From NCBI GenBank assembly GCA_937128505.1, contig CAKZMM010000026.1, positions 1 through 64,000 on the forward strand: a DNA stretch of 64,000 nt, given 5' to 3'. Each line of letters begins with the position of its first letter. The stretch's first letter is position 1. The notes beneath the pieces were generated by a model. That model did no database searches. It had not been told where the DNA came from and saw nothing but the letters and a program-made list of their open reading frames with translations. The translations under genes were made by a program, and so were the position numbers. The stretch is from an uncultured Thermogutta sp. GTDB lineage: Bacteria > Planctomycetota > Planctomycetia > Pirellulales > Thermoguttaceae. Positions 1 through 10,376 of this stretch are shown here, piece by piece.

Positions 1-314
1 CCATCAAGCACTCCTTACCCTCGGCTGCATCCTGATCTGCTATAAATGCCTGTGCGGCTCATTTTGTTAGAGGCTCTTAATCAATTTCGTTTGTCGTGAA
101 CAAACCAACCGAATATTCCACGCAGGAGTTGACGTATCGAAACCGACAACCGGTACTCACTGGAACCCAAAAGTAGCCTCTTCCGGCCCATCGCCCCTTC
201 CCACTTTTACCCGTCTATTACGTTGTGCTTTCGCCCACAGGGTGATGATTCCACCGCCACTTAAATCGGAGCCTTAAAGCTTTAGTAAGACTTCCCCCAC
301 TATAGCTTTTTCAC
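1..314. other. Noncoding left edge
   Basis: I see no convincing gene, RNA or strong hairpin here. It lies downstream of the 3' end of the cytochrome gene, which is read leftwards and stops at 315. Confidence 0.4.
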
Positions 315-3311
315 TCACTGACTTGAAAAGATTTCGTCGACTGCCGGACAAACCATCCCGGCCGAAGCCTTATCATGAGAATTAAGTCCCACGCAACGAT
401 CACTAACGAATTCACAAGCGAATTCTCCAGTCGAATGAAAAGTTGAAAAGCTCCCCTCAGGGTTATCCGCCCCCAATTGCTGAGCTTCGACCGCAATCTC
501 CATCGTAGGTCCACCATTTACCGGACGGAGACGATAGAGGACAACCTTTTCGGCGGCCCGATCTGCTGCCGGGTAACGCTTACGGGCGGCGGCAACTGCA
601 ATGTCCCGTGCATTATCGTCGACACGATACTCCGCATGCAGCAGGCGATGTTCTTTTGCCTTCTCGGCCTCCCCCAACATGGCATAAAGAAGGGATAAGT
701 TGTAATGAGCCGTGATGTTTTCCGGGTCCAGTTCAAGCGTTCGATGGAACCACTGCCGCGACTCTTCCAAAAGGAGTTTTCGTTTTTGGGCTTCCGCCTG
801 CCGAATCCGTCGGGCCTGGTCGAATAAAGTTTCGCCGAGGAGATTCAGGACCTCGTAGTCTCTCCGAAAGTCGAAACCTCTCGCTGATAACTCCGGCGGG
901 GGCGGTTGATCTACGATCTGTCGCAAGCTGGCCGCTGCTTCATCCAGATGCCCCTGCTGGCGGTTAATCACGGCCGATAACCAGCTTGCGGTCCACCACG
1001 GAAATTCCGGCGGCGGGGCACGCAAAGCCCTTTGAAGACACCGGGTCGCTTCGTCTAAGTCTCCCTCGATTTGATACACCCGGGCTAGGTTCAGCGGACC
1101 GTGATAACTTCCGAGCGATTCAACCTGCCGAAAAGCTTCAGCCGCCTGCCGCAGTTGAGCCTTACCTTTGAGCAGAAGACCGATGCCATAATCGTTCCAT
1201 CGTTCCCAAGTGGGTATCTTCTCGATAGAGTCATCTGAACTGAGCCACTGCGTGGGGGCTTCCACGCCGGCCGCCGCTATGTCCCCAACAGCAAGGCTGA
1301 CTGAATCGCTGCAAAGGACGGTTACCGGCAACTTGTTTCGATAGGGTTTGCCGGGCTCTAGACCGGGAAGGGGCTTTTCGCCGGGTTTCATCTGGCTCAC
1401 TACAAAATTCATAAGCTCCCAATCGAACTTTCGGTAGCACACGGCGGCTTTGATTTCGAGAATGCCGCCCGCAGCGGCCTCGGGCACCGCAAGCAGGTAA
1501 TGGATGGTGTTCGCGGCGCCGGGCGGGATTTGATGATCGTAAAGCGGTACGAAAATATCTTGAGGATTTCTCCGCGCAATCCGATTCCCATGTCGGTCCA
1601 GCATGAAAACGTTGATGAAATGCGCCTCAGGATCAACACGACCCCATTCGTCAATACCACCACTTTCCACCAAGGGCTTGCCGTTTAGGTCGACTCTCAA
1701 ATGAACCCAAACCTCGTTCGAGTCGGTTGTGCCTTGTGTAAAATGATGACCAACACCAAGTGTACGTATGACCACTTCAAGCAAGTAGTGGCTCCCTGGG
1801 CGAAGCAGTGGGACTTGCGGACGCAAAGGGGCGAGCAAACGGCCGTCGATGTGACCCCCTTCTCTAAGCCCGAACAAATCGATTCGAAGCTGACCTTGAA
1901 GAAACTGCTGATGCAATTCCACCATAGTCGGATTGCCCCGGAAGAAAGGTAGCGCTGTGTTAGCGCCGAGGAACCAATGACTTCGCACGCTCAAACCTTC
2001 TATTTCCGGATAAGGCTTGGCGCCGAAATCGGCAGAACTAACCGGGGGCATATGGCAGGCAGCACAATTGCTTTTTGCTTGCTTCGGATAGTAAAAACTA
2101 CGAGCCCCGTGTCCCGAAACACCGCTCAGCAAAAACGAATCATAATGGTTCTGCCCCCGCAGGAACTTGTAGTCGTTCACCGATTTCGGAATGTGCACTT
2201 TATGGCAAACGGAGCAAAACTCGGCCGTTCGATGGAAGGGCTTCAAAAAGGTCCTCTTATGGAACTCTGGCTTAGCCCGGATGAGCTGGTGGTTCACCCA
2301 TTTCAAAATGGGGTTTTGGCTGAAGGCGAACGGGTAATGAAGCGGTTCCTCGATCGTATAGTCACCATTGCCTCGCACGGAATTGATGGCGACTATCGAG
2401 TGACAACTGCTGCAAGTAATCCCCGCATGGGCCAAGGGATCGTGAATATCATCAAAATCCGGATCGTCGAATGCTCCGCTAAATAGCGGAACTGGGTCGT
2501 GGCACCCCGCACACCATCGTGAGCGAAGCACATTGCCATCCCGCTGGAGCGAAACTTGCCGCGTCTCACGAACCGAGGCCAAGTAGACCGGATTATTCAT
2601 GGAAGCGAATCGATGCGCACTTTCTGCCCATTGAGCGTGTACATCAGGATGGCAATCTTTGCAGTATTCGTTATCCAAAAGTAACTCGGGGCGAATATGC
2701 CGCCCGTGAGCAGTTCGTGCAAAAGATGGGGCAAAAATACTCCGCTCTTGCCCCGCATTCGCCGCGATCTGCCGACCGCGGGGGTCGAAACCATGTCCAA
2801 TCACAAATAAGGCGCAAACGCCCACTACCGCGCCGATCCACGCGAACATCCGCAAGGGGCGGATTCCTCGACCGCTAACGCGATGCAGCCAATAAAGACC
2901 TAAAGCAAAAACGGGAGTCAACACGTGAACCCAATAGGCTATCGATCGAATCAACGGATGCTTTACCGCCAAAGGCTCCGGACGCCACAGGAGCAAACCA
3001 CTGACCACCAAAGCAGTGGCCACCCCAACAAGCAAAAATCCCCAGCGTTTGGTTGCCGGGCGACGCACCCCCGCCATGGACCGCCAATGGAGCAACACAT
3101 ATGAGATAAGTAACCCAATGAAGAATAGACCACCAACCAGATGCACTAGAAAGAAGTATTGGTAGGCATAATTCTGAAGGACAAAACCGGTCACATGCTC
3201 CATGAAGGTTATGCCGGATAAATAAAGACCGTTTCCGGCCAGCAAGATTACACAGAGATTAGTGGCCCAAAAGAGCCACAAGCTCCATCCTCTCAAAACT
3301 CGCGATTTCAT
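315..3311 (-). CDS. Membrane-anchored pentaheme cytochrome c with C-terminal TPR domain
   Basis: A 998-residue protein probably involved in electron transfer at the cytoplasmic membrane. The first ~175 residues hold about five hydrophobic segments (roughly 8-32, 52-74, 90-110, 121-142, 155-172) with several histidines (H57, H129, H143), resembling a cytochrome-b-like membrane domain. Five CxxCH heme c sites follow: CKDCH at 217, CAGCH at 267, CSSCH at 300, CSVCH at 366 and CAACH at 416. This is the cytochrome c554-like multiheme arrangement. From about 740 to 920 there are TPR-like helices (for example around ALRAPPPEFPWW and LELDPENITAHYNLSLLYAM). The ATG at 3311 is followed directly by the first membrane segment. 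The multiheme assignment is firm; a b-heme in the membrane part and the electron partner are inference. No other respiratory gene lies beside it. Confidence 0.85.
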   Translation of the reverse strand: MKSRVLRGWSLWLFWATNLCVILLAGNGLYLSGITFMEHVTGFVLQNYAYQYFFLVHLVGGLFFIGLLISYVLLHWRSMAGVRRPATKRWGFLLVGVATALVVSGLLLWRPEPLAVKHPLIRSIAYWVHVLTPVFALGLYWLHRVSGRGIRPLRMFAWIGAVVGVCALFVIGHGFDPRGRQIAANAGQERSIFAPSFARTAHGRHIRPELLLDNEYCKDCHPDVHAQWAESAHRFASMNNPVYLASVRETRQVSLQRDGNVLRSRWCAGCHDPVPLFSGAFDDPDFDDIHDPLAHAGITCSSCHSIVAINSVRGNGDYTIEEPLHYPFAFSQNPILKWVNHQLIRAKPEFHKRTFLKPFHRTAEFCSVCHKVHIPKSVNDYKFLRGQNHYDSFLLSGVSGHGARSFYYPKQAKSNCAACHMPPVSSADFGAKPYPEIEGLSVRSHWFLGANTALPFFRGNPTMVELHQQFLQGQLRIDLFGLREGGHIDGRLLAPLRPQVPLLRPGSHYLLEVVIRTLGVGHHFTQGTTDSNEVWVHLRVDLNGKPLVESGGIDEWGRVDPEAHFINVFMLDRHGNRIARRNPQDIFVPLYDHQIPPGAANTIHYLLAVPEAAAGGILEIKAAVCYRKFDWELMNFVVSQMKPGEKPLPGLEPGKPYRNKLPVTVLCSDSVSLAVGDIAAAGVEAPTQWLSSDDSIEKIPTWERWNDYGIGLLLKGKAQLRQAAEAFRQVESLGSYHGPLNLARVYQIEGDLDEATRCLQRALRAPPPEFPWWTASWLSAVINRQQGHLDEAAASLRQIVDQPPPPELSARGFDFRRDYEVLNLLGETLFDQARRIRQAEAQKRKLLLEESRQWFHRTLELDPENITAHYNLSLLYAMLGEAEKAKEHRLLHAEYRVDDNARDIAVAAARKRYPAADRAAEKVVLYRLRPVNGGPTMEIAVEAQQLGADNPEGSFSTFHSTGEFACEFVSDRCVGLNSHDKASAGMVCPAVDEIFSSQ

Positions 3312-5102
3312 AGATTTGTGCGGCTCCGATATTAGCGAAAGCGCATCAAGTTAGTTGGCTAGCAAGGATCCAGAATTCCAAAACAAGACTTAGCAAAGAT
3401 TAAGAATCAGCAAAAATAACGATCCGCGAGAGAAACGACCCTTTCGCACGCATTTCAAAAGGTTTATCCTCCCTGAGCTCTTTGGCTCCAAGCCCCCCTA
3501 ATCAAGAATGTCCAGCCAAGAGGTCGGAGTAAATTGATACGTGCGTCCCCACCACGTCCATTGGTGGATATGGATTTCCCCCTAATCAATAACCACCTCA
3601 ACTCCGCACGCGGCAATATGGCTTCCTAACAATCGGCGTACGGGAAACCATCCGCCCCCATTAGCGGGGGCTTGACTAGCTCAGGATGCGATCTACTCGG
3701 TGAGGATCCTCCACTGACCCTTATTAGGGGTCCGAACCCAAGGACCAACCGACCGTTGCCGTATCTCAGCCCGAGCAATTAATGATGGAGCCGCGCCGCG
3801 AAGAAGATTTGTTTTTAGCTCGTTAAAGTCTTGCCGACTTGTTAACTGCTGCAAAAACCGATGAATTTCGGCGCTACCGCCTTTGCCTCGTGATCCGGCC
3901 GCCGCATATCTCGCGACACAAAAGACGGGCGAAAGCATCATCAAGCCAGCGAACGCTTGCTACAGATCCCCCCTTTGAACGCCTTCAACCTCCCCCTAAC
4001 GAAAACGCAAACATGAACTCACCCAAGCCGAGGTGATTAATCTCAAAGAGGTCCGACTTCCGCGGAAAAGGCCGCAGGTAAAAACCGGGCTGAAGCCGAA
4101 CCAACTCGTCGATTTTCATGACACAATCCATCACAGATTTTCATCAGGTTTAACTGTCATTATAAACTAATGGAAACTGCCTGCAATCGTGTGTCCTTGA
4201 ATAACGCTGAAAGCCGCAGGTTTGTTGTACGGTCACAAAGTAACCGCAAACCTGCACTTTTTGCGGCGATAAATCTTTAAATCTTTCGGGTGTCCGCCAA
4301 TTCTCTGGGGTGCCCAACCCCAAAAGACTCTAGGGGGTCCAACCCCAATCCTCTTGTTGATAAAGACTTGCGAAAGACCGCGAGGGTCTCACGCTACGCC
4401 TCCAAACCCTAGATGGAACAACCGGAAAACAACATTGACCGGCCAAATCACCTCTGATACTTTGCGTGAGCTACTTGGGCCGGTAGCCTGATTTAGAAAA
4501 CTACCCAACTTTTCCTCTTCGGGTAAAGATTTCGATTTTCCGTCTAGGGCGAGTGTCCCCCAAAATTCAACAGTTTCTTCATGACGTTTTAACCTATTAT
4601 CGGGAAGTTATCTCGTACGCGGCATACGAGCAAAGAAACACCGTTTTACCAATGAAATGCACGCACGAATGATCTATTCCGCCCACCCGACACACCGAAA
4701 ACTTATCACGATCATCATTGTAGTAATCTATCAAGTAATCTTTCTTAGGGAGAAACTGAGGATAAGTTTTAGAAGGGGGCCTTTTGATTCTTTAAGTCAG
4801 AGTTGCTTGAGTAATTGAATACATGCGCTTTGTCATTCAAGGATCGGCGAGAGCAAGGGGTAAGCCACCAAAGTGTATTACCGCCGCTGAACCTCGAGAT
4901 TAAAGAGGTTTTTAGCGATTTTTGCGATCAGGAGTCGGTCAAAGGCGGTTTGTTTAGGCGCAGTAAACGGCACTGATTTCCGAAATGGCCATGGCTTTCG
5001 GCACCTCTTTCGACTTCTAAATTCATCATCTATTATCTTATTACTGACGTTAACTTGCCGCCCATAAGCTCATAGTCAAATCGGACAATTGCTTTCTCGT
5101 TT
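3312..5102. other. 1.8 kb spacer without a supported gene
   Basis: This is the longest spacer in the window. Reading frames are short and show no recognisable motif. It contains small internal duplications: AAATCTTT twice at about 4270-4287, and a GGGGTGCCCAACCCC / GGGGGTCCAACCCC pair near 4307-4346. A minus-strand frame at 3693-3944 has a weakly hydrophobic start but no family resemblance, and a stop lies just upstream of it. It may be decayed coding DNA. Confidence 0.35.
4303..4354. repeat. Imperfect tandem duplication, about 25 bp period
   Basis: Two adjacent copies share the core TCTnGGGGTnCnCAACCCC, at about 4304 and 4329. Each copy can also fold GGGGT against ACCCC. It lies inside the large spacer between the cytochrome and the hydrolase. 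Confidence 0.5.
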
Positions 5103-7733
5103 TTGCCACGGATTGGCTCCGGCAAATCACCCATGGAAGGTTTGTCAAGTTCTCTTCATGCGGTCCCGCATGCCTGGGGGAGTGCCCCGGATTTTCGCGG
5201 CAAAACCCCGCGTAGGTCTGTCTTGGGACATTATCGTGGGGGGCTCGCATTACTTTACACGCTGCTTCTACTCTCGACTTTCGGCTGTGCGACAACCAAG
5301 TATGCATCTCTTCGAGAAACACCCGACAATCCCCTCGTCGATCAGCTAAGATTAACCTCCCGAAAAGGGCCTCGCCCAAGTCCCCGAACTGAGCAGTTTC
5401 TCCGCGTTCATGATTTGACGGAAGCGTGGAAAGAAGAAGACCCCCGAAACTTCTTGGCACGTGTCCAACGCTTAATTCAGGAGGAACCAGGAGCCGAGAA
5501 GATTTATGCCGTGTCGGAACTTGCTTATCTTGCCGCCAAAAAGAGCGAATCTCATAACCCCCGTCTTGCTCTGGATCTTTATGGAGCGTCTGTATTGCAC
5601 GCTTTTGAGTACTTATTCGACGAGCAATTCCGTGACCTTCGAAACCCCTACGATCCCCAATTTCGCGGAGCCTGCGATCTTTACAACAGCGCCCTGGAGG
5701 GAATGCTGCGGTTGGTCTGTCGTCGGCACGGACTTCGTCCCGGAGCTACCTATCGCTTGGAAACCGCCACGGGCTCTTGGCAGCTTAGTTGTCTGATTGG
5801 GGCGGGCCTATGGCGGCCGGAAGAATTTGAGCGATTCGAGTTCGTCAGTGATTACGAGATTCGTGGTCTAAAGAATCTTTATCGAACCTACGGTTTAGGC
5901 GTCCCGCTCATCGCGGTACGCCGCAACGATGCGAGGCACGGACCTGAAGCCACCTACTACCCTGACAATCTAAGTTTTCCGGTGACGGTCTTCCTACGGC
6001 CCCAATTTGGCCCGAATCCCGATGCCGACTGTGACCCTGCGGATCGTTTCGCCACCCTCGAGCTTTACGATCCCTTGGTAACCACGGACATCTACTGCGG
6101 TACGGTCGTCGTTCCCTTGCAAAGCGATCTGACCACGCCGCTAGCGTATTTTCTTTCTGATCCTCGGATGGCAAATCTGGCTACGCTCGGCCTCCTTCGC
6201 CCCGAAACTTTGCTGACGTTTCAACCCGGCCGTTCAAAGCCGATTATGGGACTCTATATGGCTCAGCCTTATGAGCCCGGAAAAATTCCGGTGGTGATGA
6301 TTCACGGGCTTTGGTCCAGCCCCATGACTTGGATGGAAATGTTCAATGATTTGCGCAGTTCACCGGAGATTCGCCGTCATTACCAGTTTTGGTTTTATCT
6401 TTATCCGACAGCACAACCTTTCTGGGTAACGGCGGCACAACTGCGACATGACTTGGCCCAAGTGCGGGAGACCCTTGATCCATATCACCGCGAGCCCGCT
6501 CTGGACCAAATGGTTCTCATCGGGCACAGCATGGGGGGACTGGTCGCTCGACTCCAAACGATTGACAGTGGCGACGAATTCTGGCGGCTTATCAGTGACC
6601 GACCATTCGAAGAGGCACGCGGAAATTCAGAAGTTTTGGCGCGGGTTCAAACCGTCCTCTTCTTTCGTCCCAGCCCGCAGGTTCGGCGAGTCATCACCAT
6701 CGGAACGCCGCATCGGGGGAGTCATTTTTCCAATTTGACCACTCAGTGGATCATGGATCGCCTCATCCGCCTTCCGGAGATTTTAATACGTACGCGGGAT
6801 GCTTTCGTTCAACAGAATCGGGCGTTGATTCGCGACAGCCGGCTTTTGGAGATCGAAACCAGTATCGGAGCCTTGGACCCCGAGAGCCCATTTTTTGCCG
6901 CCATGCATCGATGTCCGAAGGCAACCTGGGTCAAATACCACAACATCATCGGGATCATTCCGCGACGCGGTTTACTAGGGAAGTGGGCGGCGGATAGCGA
7001 CGGGGTCGTCAGTTATGTCAGCGCTCACATGGACGATGTGGAATCGGAGTTGATTGTTCCGGCCGATCACATGACGGTACATGCCCATCCGCGGGCTGTG
7101 CGAGAAGTTCGCTGCATTCTTCTCGAGCACTTAGCCGAGATTCAGTCTTTCAACGTGCTTCCCCCTCTGGTCTCCGAGGGACCACAACCCGTGGGAACTC
7201 CCAATCCATGTGGGTTGCCCTGGGCTACTAAGGATTATCGCCTTTTATGGAGCGAGCCTCCTTTCCCTCAAGCGATTCCTTGGCCCCATGGGGCCACGAG
7301 CCCACCGAATCTGCCGGTACCCGCGACAGTTTCACCTTGGTCAGGAGCCGACTATCTTAGTCAGCCTTCTATACTTAGTCAGCCTTTCATACGCGGCGAT
7401 GACGATTGGCGAATCAACGATTGGAATGACCACCTGAACCCTTCCCAAGGTGCCCACGGGCAATTTGTGCCCACAAGGCCTTTTCCCCTCATGAATGAGC
7501 AACGGCCGTCGAATCCGATTTTGCCAACCTCGTTCGCAATTCAGAGCGGAACACCGGGCCAATATGAGGGCATACGGTCCGCGCCTCTTGCTGGAGCTAC
7601 TTACCCGAAGGGGTCTACTCAAGCACACTATGCCCGACGATCGATCCCGTCTACGGTTAATCAACCGCCCCTGCATCTGCCAGAGGGGGAAAGCATTCCC
7701 TGGGCCATCGGCAAAGAACCCCTTCGTCGGTAA
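5103..7733 (+). CDS. Large alpha/beta-hydrolase (lipase/esterase-like) putative lipoprotein
   Basis: A predicted exported serine hydrolase. The hydrophobic stretch LALLYTLLLLSTFGC (Cys62) reads as a lipoprotein signal, which would anchor the protein in a membrane. Residues ~400-660 hold the hydrolase core: VVMIHGLWSSP at about 397 (oxyanion-hole HG), nucleophile elbow GHSMGG (Ser476), TPHRGSHFS, an acid candidate in DSDGVVSY and a candidate histidine in PADHMTVH. About 300 residues precede the core and ~190 proline-rich residues follow it; neither is recognised. The longest frame starts at TTG 5103. ATG 5133 is possible, and TTG 5223 would put the signal peptide at the very N-terminus, so the true start is uncertain. 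The substrate is unknown. It stands alone with long spacers on both sides. Confidence 0.8.
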   Translation: MPRIGSGKSPMEGLSSSLHAVPHAWGSAPDFRGKTPRRSVLGHYRGGLALLYTLLLLSTFGCATTKYASLRETPDNPLVDQLRLTSRKGPRPSPRTEQFLRVHDLTEAWKEEDPRNFLARVQRLIQEEPGAEKIYAVSELAYLAAKKSESHNPRLALDLYGASVLHAFEYLFDEQFRDLRNPYDPQFRGACDLYNSALEGMLRLVCRRHGLRPGATYRLETATGSWQLSCLIGAGLWRPEEFERFEFVSDYEIRGLKNLYRTYGLGVPLIAVRRNDARHGPEATYYPDNLSFPVTVFLRPQFGPNPDADCDPADRFATLELYDPLVTTDIYCGTVVVPLQSDLTTPLAYFLSDPRMANLATLGLLRPETLLTFQPGRSKPIMGLYMAQPYEPGKIPVVMIHGLWSSPMTWMEMFNDLRSSPEIRRHYQFWFYLYPTAQPFWVTAAQLRHDLAQVRETLDPYHREPALDQMVLIGHSMGGLVARLQTIDSGDEFWRLISDRPFEEARGNSEVLARVQTVLFFRPSPQVRRVITIGTPHRGSHFSNLTTQWIMDRLIRLPEILIRTRDAFVQQNRALIRDSRLLEIETSIGALDPESPFFAAMHRCPKATWVKYHNIIGIIPRRGLLGKWAADSDGVVSYVSAHMDDVESELIVPADHMTVHAHPRAVREVRCILLEHLAEIQSFNVLPPLVSEGPQPVGTPNPCGLPWATKDYRLLWSEPPFPQAIPWPHGATSPPNLPVPATVSPWSGADYLSQPSILSQPFIRGDDDWRINDWNDHLNPSQGAHGQFVPTRPFPLMNEQRPSNPILPTSFAIQSGTPGQYEGIRSAPLAGATYPKGSTQAHYARRSIPSTVNQPPLHLPEGESIPWAIGKEPLRR

Positions 7734-8107
7734 TTCAAGCCCGTATTTCGTTGGCAAGCTCCTGCCGAGTTTGGGAGGTTCGGTTTTCTGTGACGGTGCA
7801 GGATTTTCGACAATTATTCCTCGGCCGGCCAACGCTTTCCAAGCAAGAGCGAATCATCATTACGCCGTAATTCAGGGCCTTATTCTTTGTAATTTAGGGC
7901 TTTATTCTTTCGTTAAACCTCCAATCTATCTACGCATTTTCTTTCCAAGAAGCTCGTTGCCCCGTTCCCGGCTACTCAACGTGCGAGCACTCTTCGTGAC
8001 ATTCTCTCGGGGTGTTTGAAAGTGTACGGATTTACACTTTCATTAATTGTCACCCGCAAGTGTCTTTTTCTTTGATCCGCGACGCCTAACTACTGAGGGG
8101 CACAACG
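7734..8107. other. Convergent-gene spacer with a 22-bp duplication
   Basis: The spacer lies between the hydrolase and the convergent radical SAM gene. No gene or clear terminator is seen. It holds the tandem duplication listed separately at 7868. Confidence 0.4.
7868..7911. repeat. 22-bp imperfect tandem duplication (2 copies)
   Basis: Copies at 7868-7889 and 7890-7911 follow the pattern TAATTyAGGGCyTTATTCTT plus TG or TC, with 19 of 22 positions identical. It is noncoding on both strands as far as I can tell. Confidence 0.8.
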
Positions 8108-9919
8108 TCATCCGAAAACGGATCCTTTCAGTAGATGAAGCTCTTCTAACTGCATTTGCGCCCGCGAGAATTCCCGACGCAGATACTGGGGACCTTGGCG
8201 GATTGTGGTGTGATCCCAAGGAAGTGGCTCATCGAGCTCATAGGGTTGGTGAAGCAAGCTATCGATATCCACCCCGCTTTCTTCAATAGCTTCCCTCCAA
8301 AGATCGCTACGGAAATGGTCGCTCCAACCGTCGAGCCGAGCCCCCTTTCGCCAGGCTCGCTCAATGACCGCTCCCAATCGCCGGTCGCCCCGGGCGAGTA
8401 AGCCTTCCAGGAGACTCGCTTCGACGTCGTGGTACTTGATTTCCACATGACGGGATCGTCTGTACCTGACGAGCCGCCGATGAACGTCCGCGAAATATCC
8501 GCGGGTCTGCATCCCGTGCCACTGATAGGGGGTGTGGGGCTTGGGGACGAAATTTGATACGTTCGCTATCACCGTGGCAGGCTTTCCGACCACTTGACGC
8601 CGCAATTCCGAAAGCGTCTCCGCCAACTCGACGATCCCTTTCAAATCTTCTTCTCGTTCCCCGGGCAGCCCGCACATGAAGTAAAGCTTGACCCGATCGA
8701 ACCCCCTTTCAAAGGCACGGCGGCACCCAGATACAAGGTCCGCATTGCTAATGGGTTTGCCGATTTGTTGCCGCATGTCGTCGCGGGCCGCTTCAGGAGC
8801 AAGCGTCAGACCGCTTCGCCGGTCGGTTTCAAGCAACTCTCCGACCAATTTTAGTTGCTCATTGATCCGCAAACTTGGTACCGAAATACTTACATGTAAG
8901 GGCGCCAATCGCTCTTTTAGTTGGTGCATCAACTCCTCAAACGCCGGGTAGTCGCTCGTGGAAAGCGAAAGGAGCGAAACCTCGTTGTAGCCTGTGTTCT
9001 CGTAGGTTTCTAACACACCCTTAATAATGGTTTGCACCTTTCGCCAACGCAGTGGCCGCTTCAACGTCGTGCTTTGACAGAATCTGCATCGCCACGGGCA
9101 ACCCCGCATGATCTCGATAGCGATTCGGTCCTGCACACACTCGATGTGTGGCACCAGCGGTCGGGTCGGTAAGGGCACAAGATCCAAGTTGGGCACAAAA
9201 GCAGGACGAATCTGTGCCGGCACCCCCGAAAACTTTGGCCGGGGAGCCATCATCCAGCCTTTGGGTCCCAATTGAACTTCATAGCACACCGGCACATAAG
9301 CGAACGGCAGACGTTCCGCCATGGCTCGCATGGCTGACAAGCGATCCGAATGAGCCTCGCGCACCTCTAGCCACAGCCGACAAACCTCAGGCAACGATTC
9401 CTCACCATCTCCCAAAACGAACAAATCGATAAAATCGGCCATCGGCTCCGGATTCTGGCAACACGGTCCTCCCGCAATGACCAGCGGGTCGCGCAGCGAA
9501 CGATGCTCGCCCCGAAGTGGAATCTCTCCCAGATCCAGAATCGTCAATACGTTGATGTAGTTGAGCTCATGTTGGAGGCTGAAACCAATCACATCAAACC
9601 GATCGAGCGGCGTGAAGCTCTCCAAGCTGTAAAGCGGTAACCCGTGCTTTCGCAGTTGTTCTTCCATATCCGGCCACGGGGCAAAGACGCGTTCGCAAGC
9701 CCAGTCATCCAGCCGGTTTACCGCCGCATAAAGGACCTGCAAACCGTGATTACTCATGCCGATGGAGTAAACATCGGGAAACGCAAGGCAGAGTCGGCCA
9801 CGGACAGCGGAAGCAGGCTTCCTCACCATATTCCATTCCCCACCCAGGTATTGGGCAGGTGTTTTGACATTTAGAAGAACGGAATGTTCGAGTTTTCGCT
9901 TTAGTTCTTGATTGAACAT
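8108..9919 (-). CDS. B12-binding radical SAM protein, TIGR03960-like
   Basis: A 603-residue iron-sulfur enzyme that is expected to bind S-adenosylmethionine and probably a cobalamin. The radical SAM cluster motif is at C274-x3-C278-x2-C281 (RGCPWRCRFCQ). The N-terminal ~250 residues (LCLAFPDVYSIGMSNHGL, VIAGGPCCQNPEP, FVLGDGEE) match the B12-binding/switch part of the family. In many bacteria this protein is the N-terminal half of a larger product with a DUF2344 domain (TIGR03936); here it ends without it. I chose ATG 9919 (MFNQELKRK), with AGGAAGGG upstream, over the longer frame from 10006, because the family begins with this helix. The exact reaction is not established. Confidence 0.85.
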   Translation of the reverse strand: MFNQELKRKLEHSVLLNVKTPAQYLGGEWNMVRKPASAVRGRLCLAFPDVYSIGMSNHGLQVLYAAVNRLDDWACERVFAPWPDMEEQLRKHGLPLYSLESFTPLDRFDVIGFSLQHELNYINVLTILDLGEIPLRGEHRSLRDPLVIAGGPCCQNPEPMADFIDLFVLGDGEESLPEVCRLWLEVREAHSDRLSAMRAMAERLPFAYVPVCYEVQLGPKGWMMAPRPKFSGVPAQIRPAFVPNLDLVPLPTRPLVPHIECVQDRIAIEIMRGCPWRCRFCQSTTLKRPLRWRKVQTIIKGVLETYENTGYNEVSLLSLSTSDYPAFEELMHQLKERLAPLHVSISVPSLRINEQLKLVGELLETDRRSGLTLAPEAARDDMRQQIGKPISNADLVSGCRRAFERGFDRVKLYFMCGLPGEREEDLKGIVELAETLSELRRQVVGKPATVIANVSNFVPKPHTPYQWHGMQTRGYFADVHRRLVRYRRSRHVEIKYHDVEASLLEGLLARGDRRLGAVIERAWRKGARLDGWSDHFRSDLWREAIEESGVDIDSLLHQPYELDEPLPWDHTTIRQGPQYLRREFSRAQMQLEELHLLKGSVFG

Positions 9920-10376
9920 GTGACAAAATCGTCCCTTCCTAAACTGAAGTAATGCATTTTCCAATGCTACGATTCGGATCCGTGATTTGCTCGATTCCCG
10001 AAACAAGCTTTTGCGACATTGGGGGCGACGAGCCGAAACCTTACCTACATGAAGACCTTTCGCACAGCTTTTTTGCGGAGAATTCGAGCCCGCACGATCG
10101 AATCCATTACGATTCGATCCCGGGAAACCTCTACTGCGATCCCCAACAATTATTACCCGAGGGGCTGCGAGAATTTAGAGCGCAAAAATGCTTCGCTTGC
10201 TCATTGAGAGTTCAGATTAGGAACTTAAGGATGCGCCGGAAAAAAGCAATTTTTCCACGAAAAGCGATCAACCGCCCATAAGCGCAAACCAGCCTCGTAA
10301 GCGCGGCAGGGCATTCCTTTCACATGTTGACTTAAATTCCCGGTGACCAGGGAGCGTGCGGCGTCACCGGCATCTT
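9920..10376. other. Spacer upstream of the radical SAM gene
   Basis: No gene or RNA is recognised. AT-rich stretches near 9940-9960 could hold the promoter of the leftward radical SAM gene, but I cannot place -10 and -35 boxes with confidence. Confidence 0.3.

Noticed and set aside
3693-3944. 83-codon minus-strand frame with a hydrophobic start
   Set aside because: A stop lies just upstream, no family is recognised, and it starts only at TTG; it could be a gene remnant but I cannot support it.
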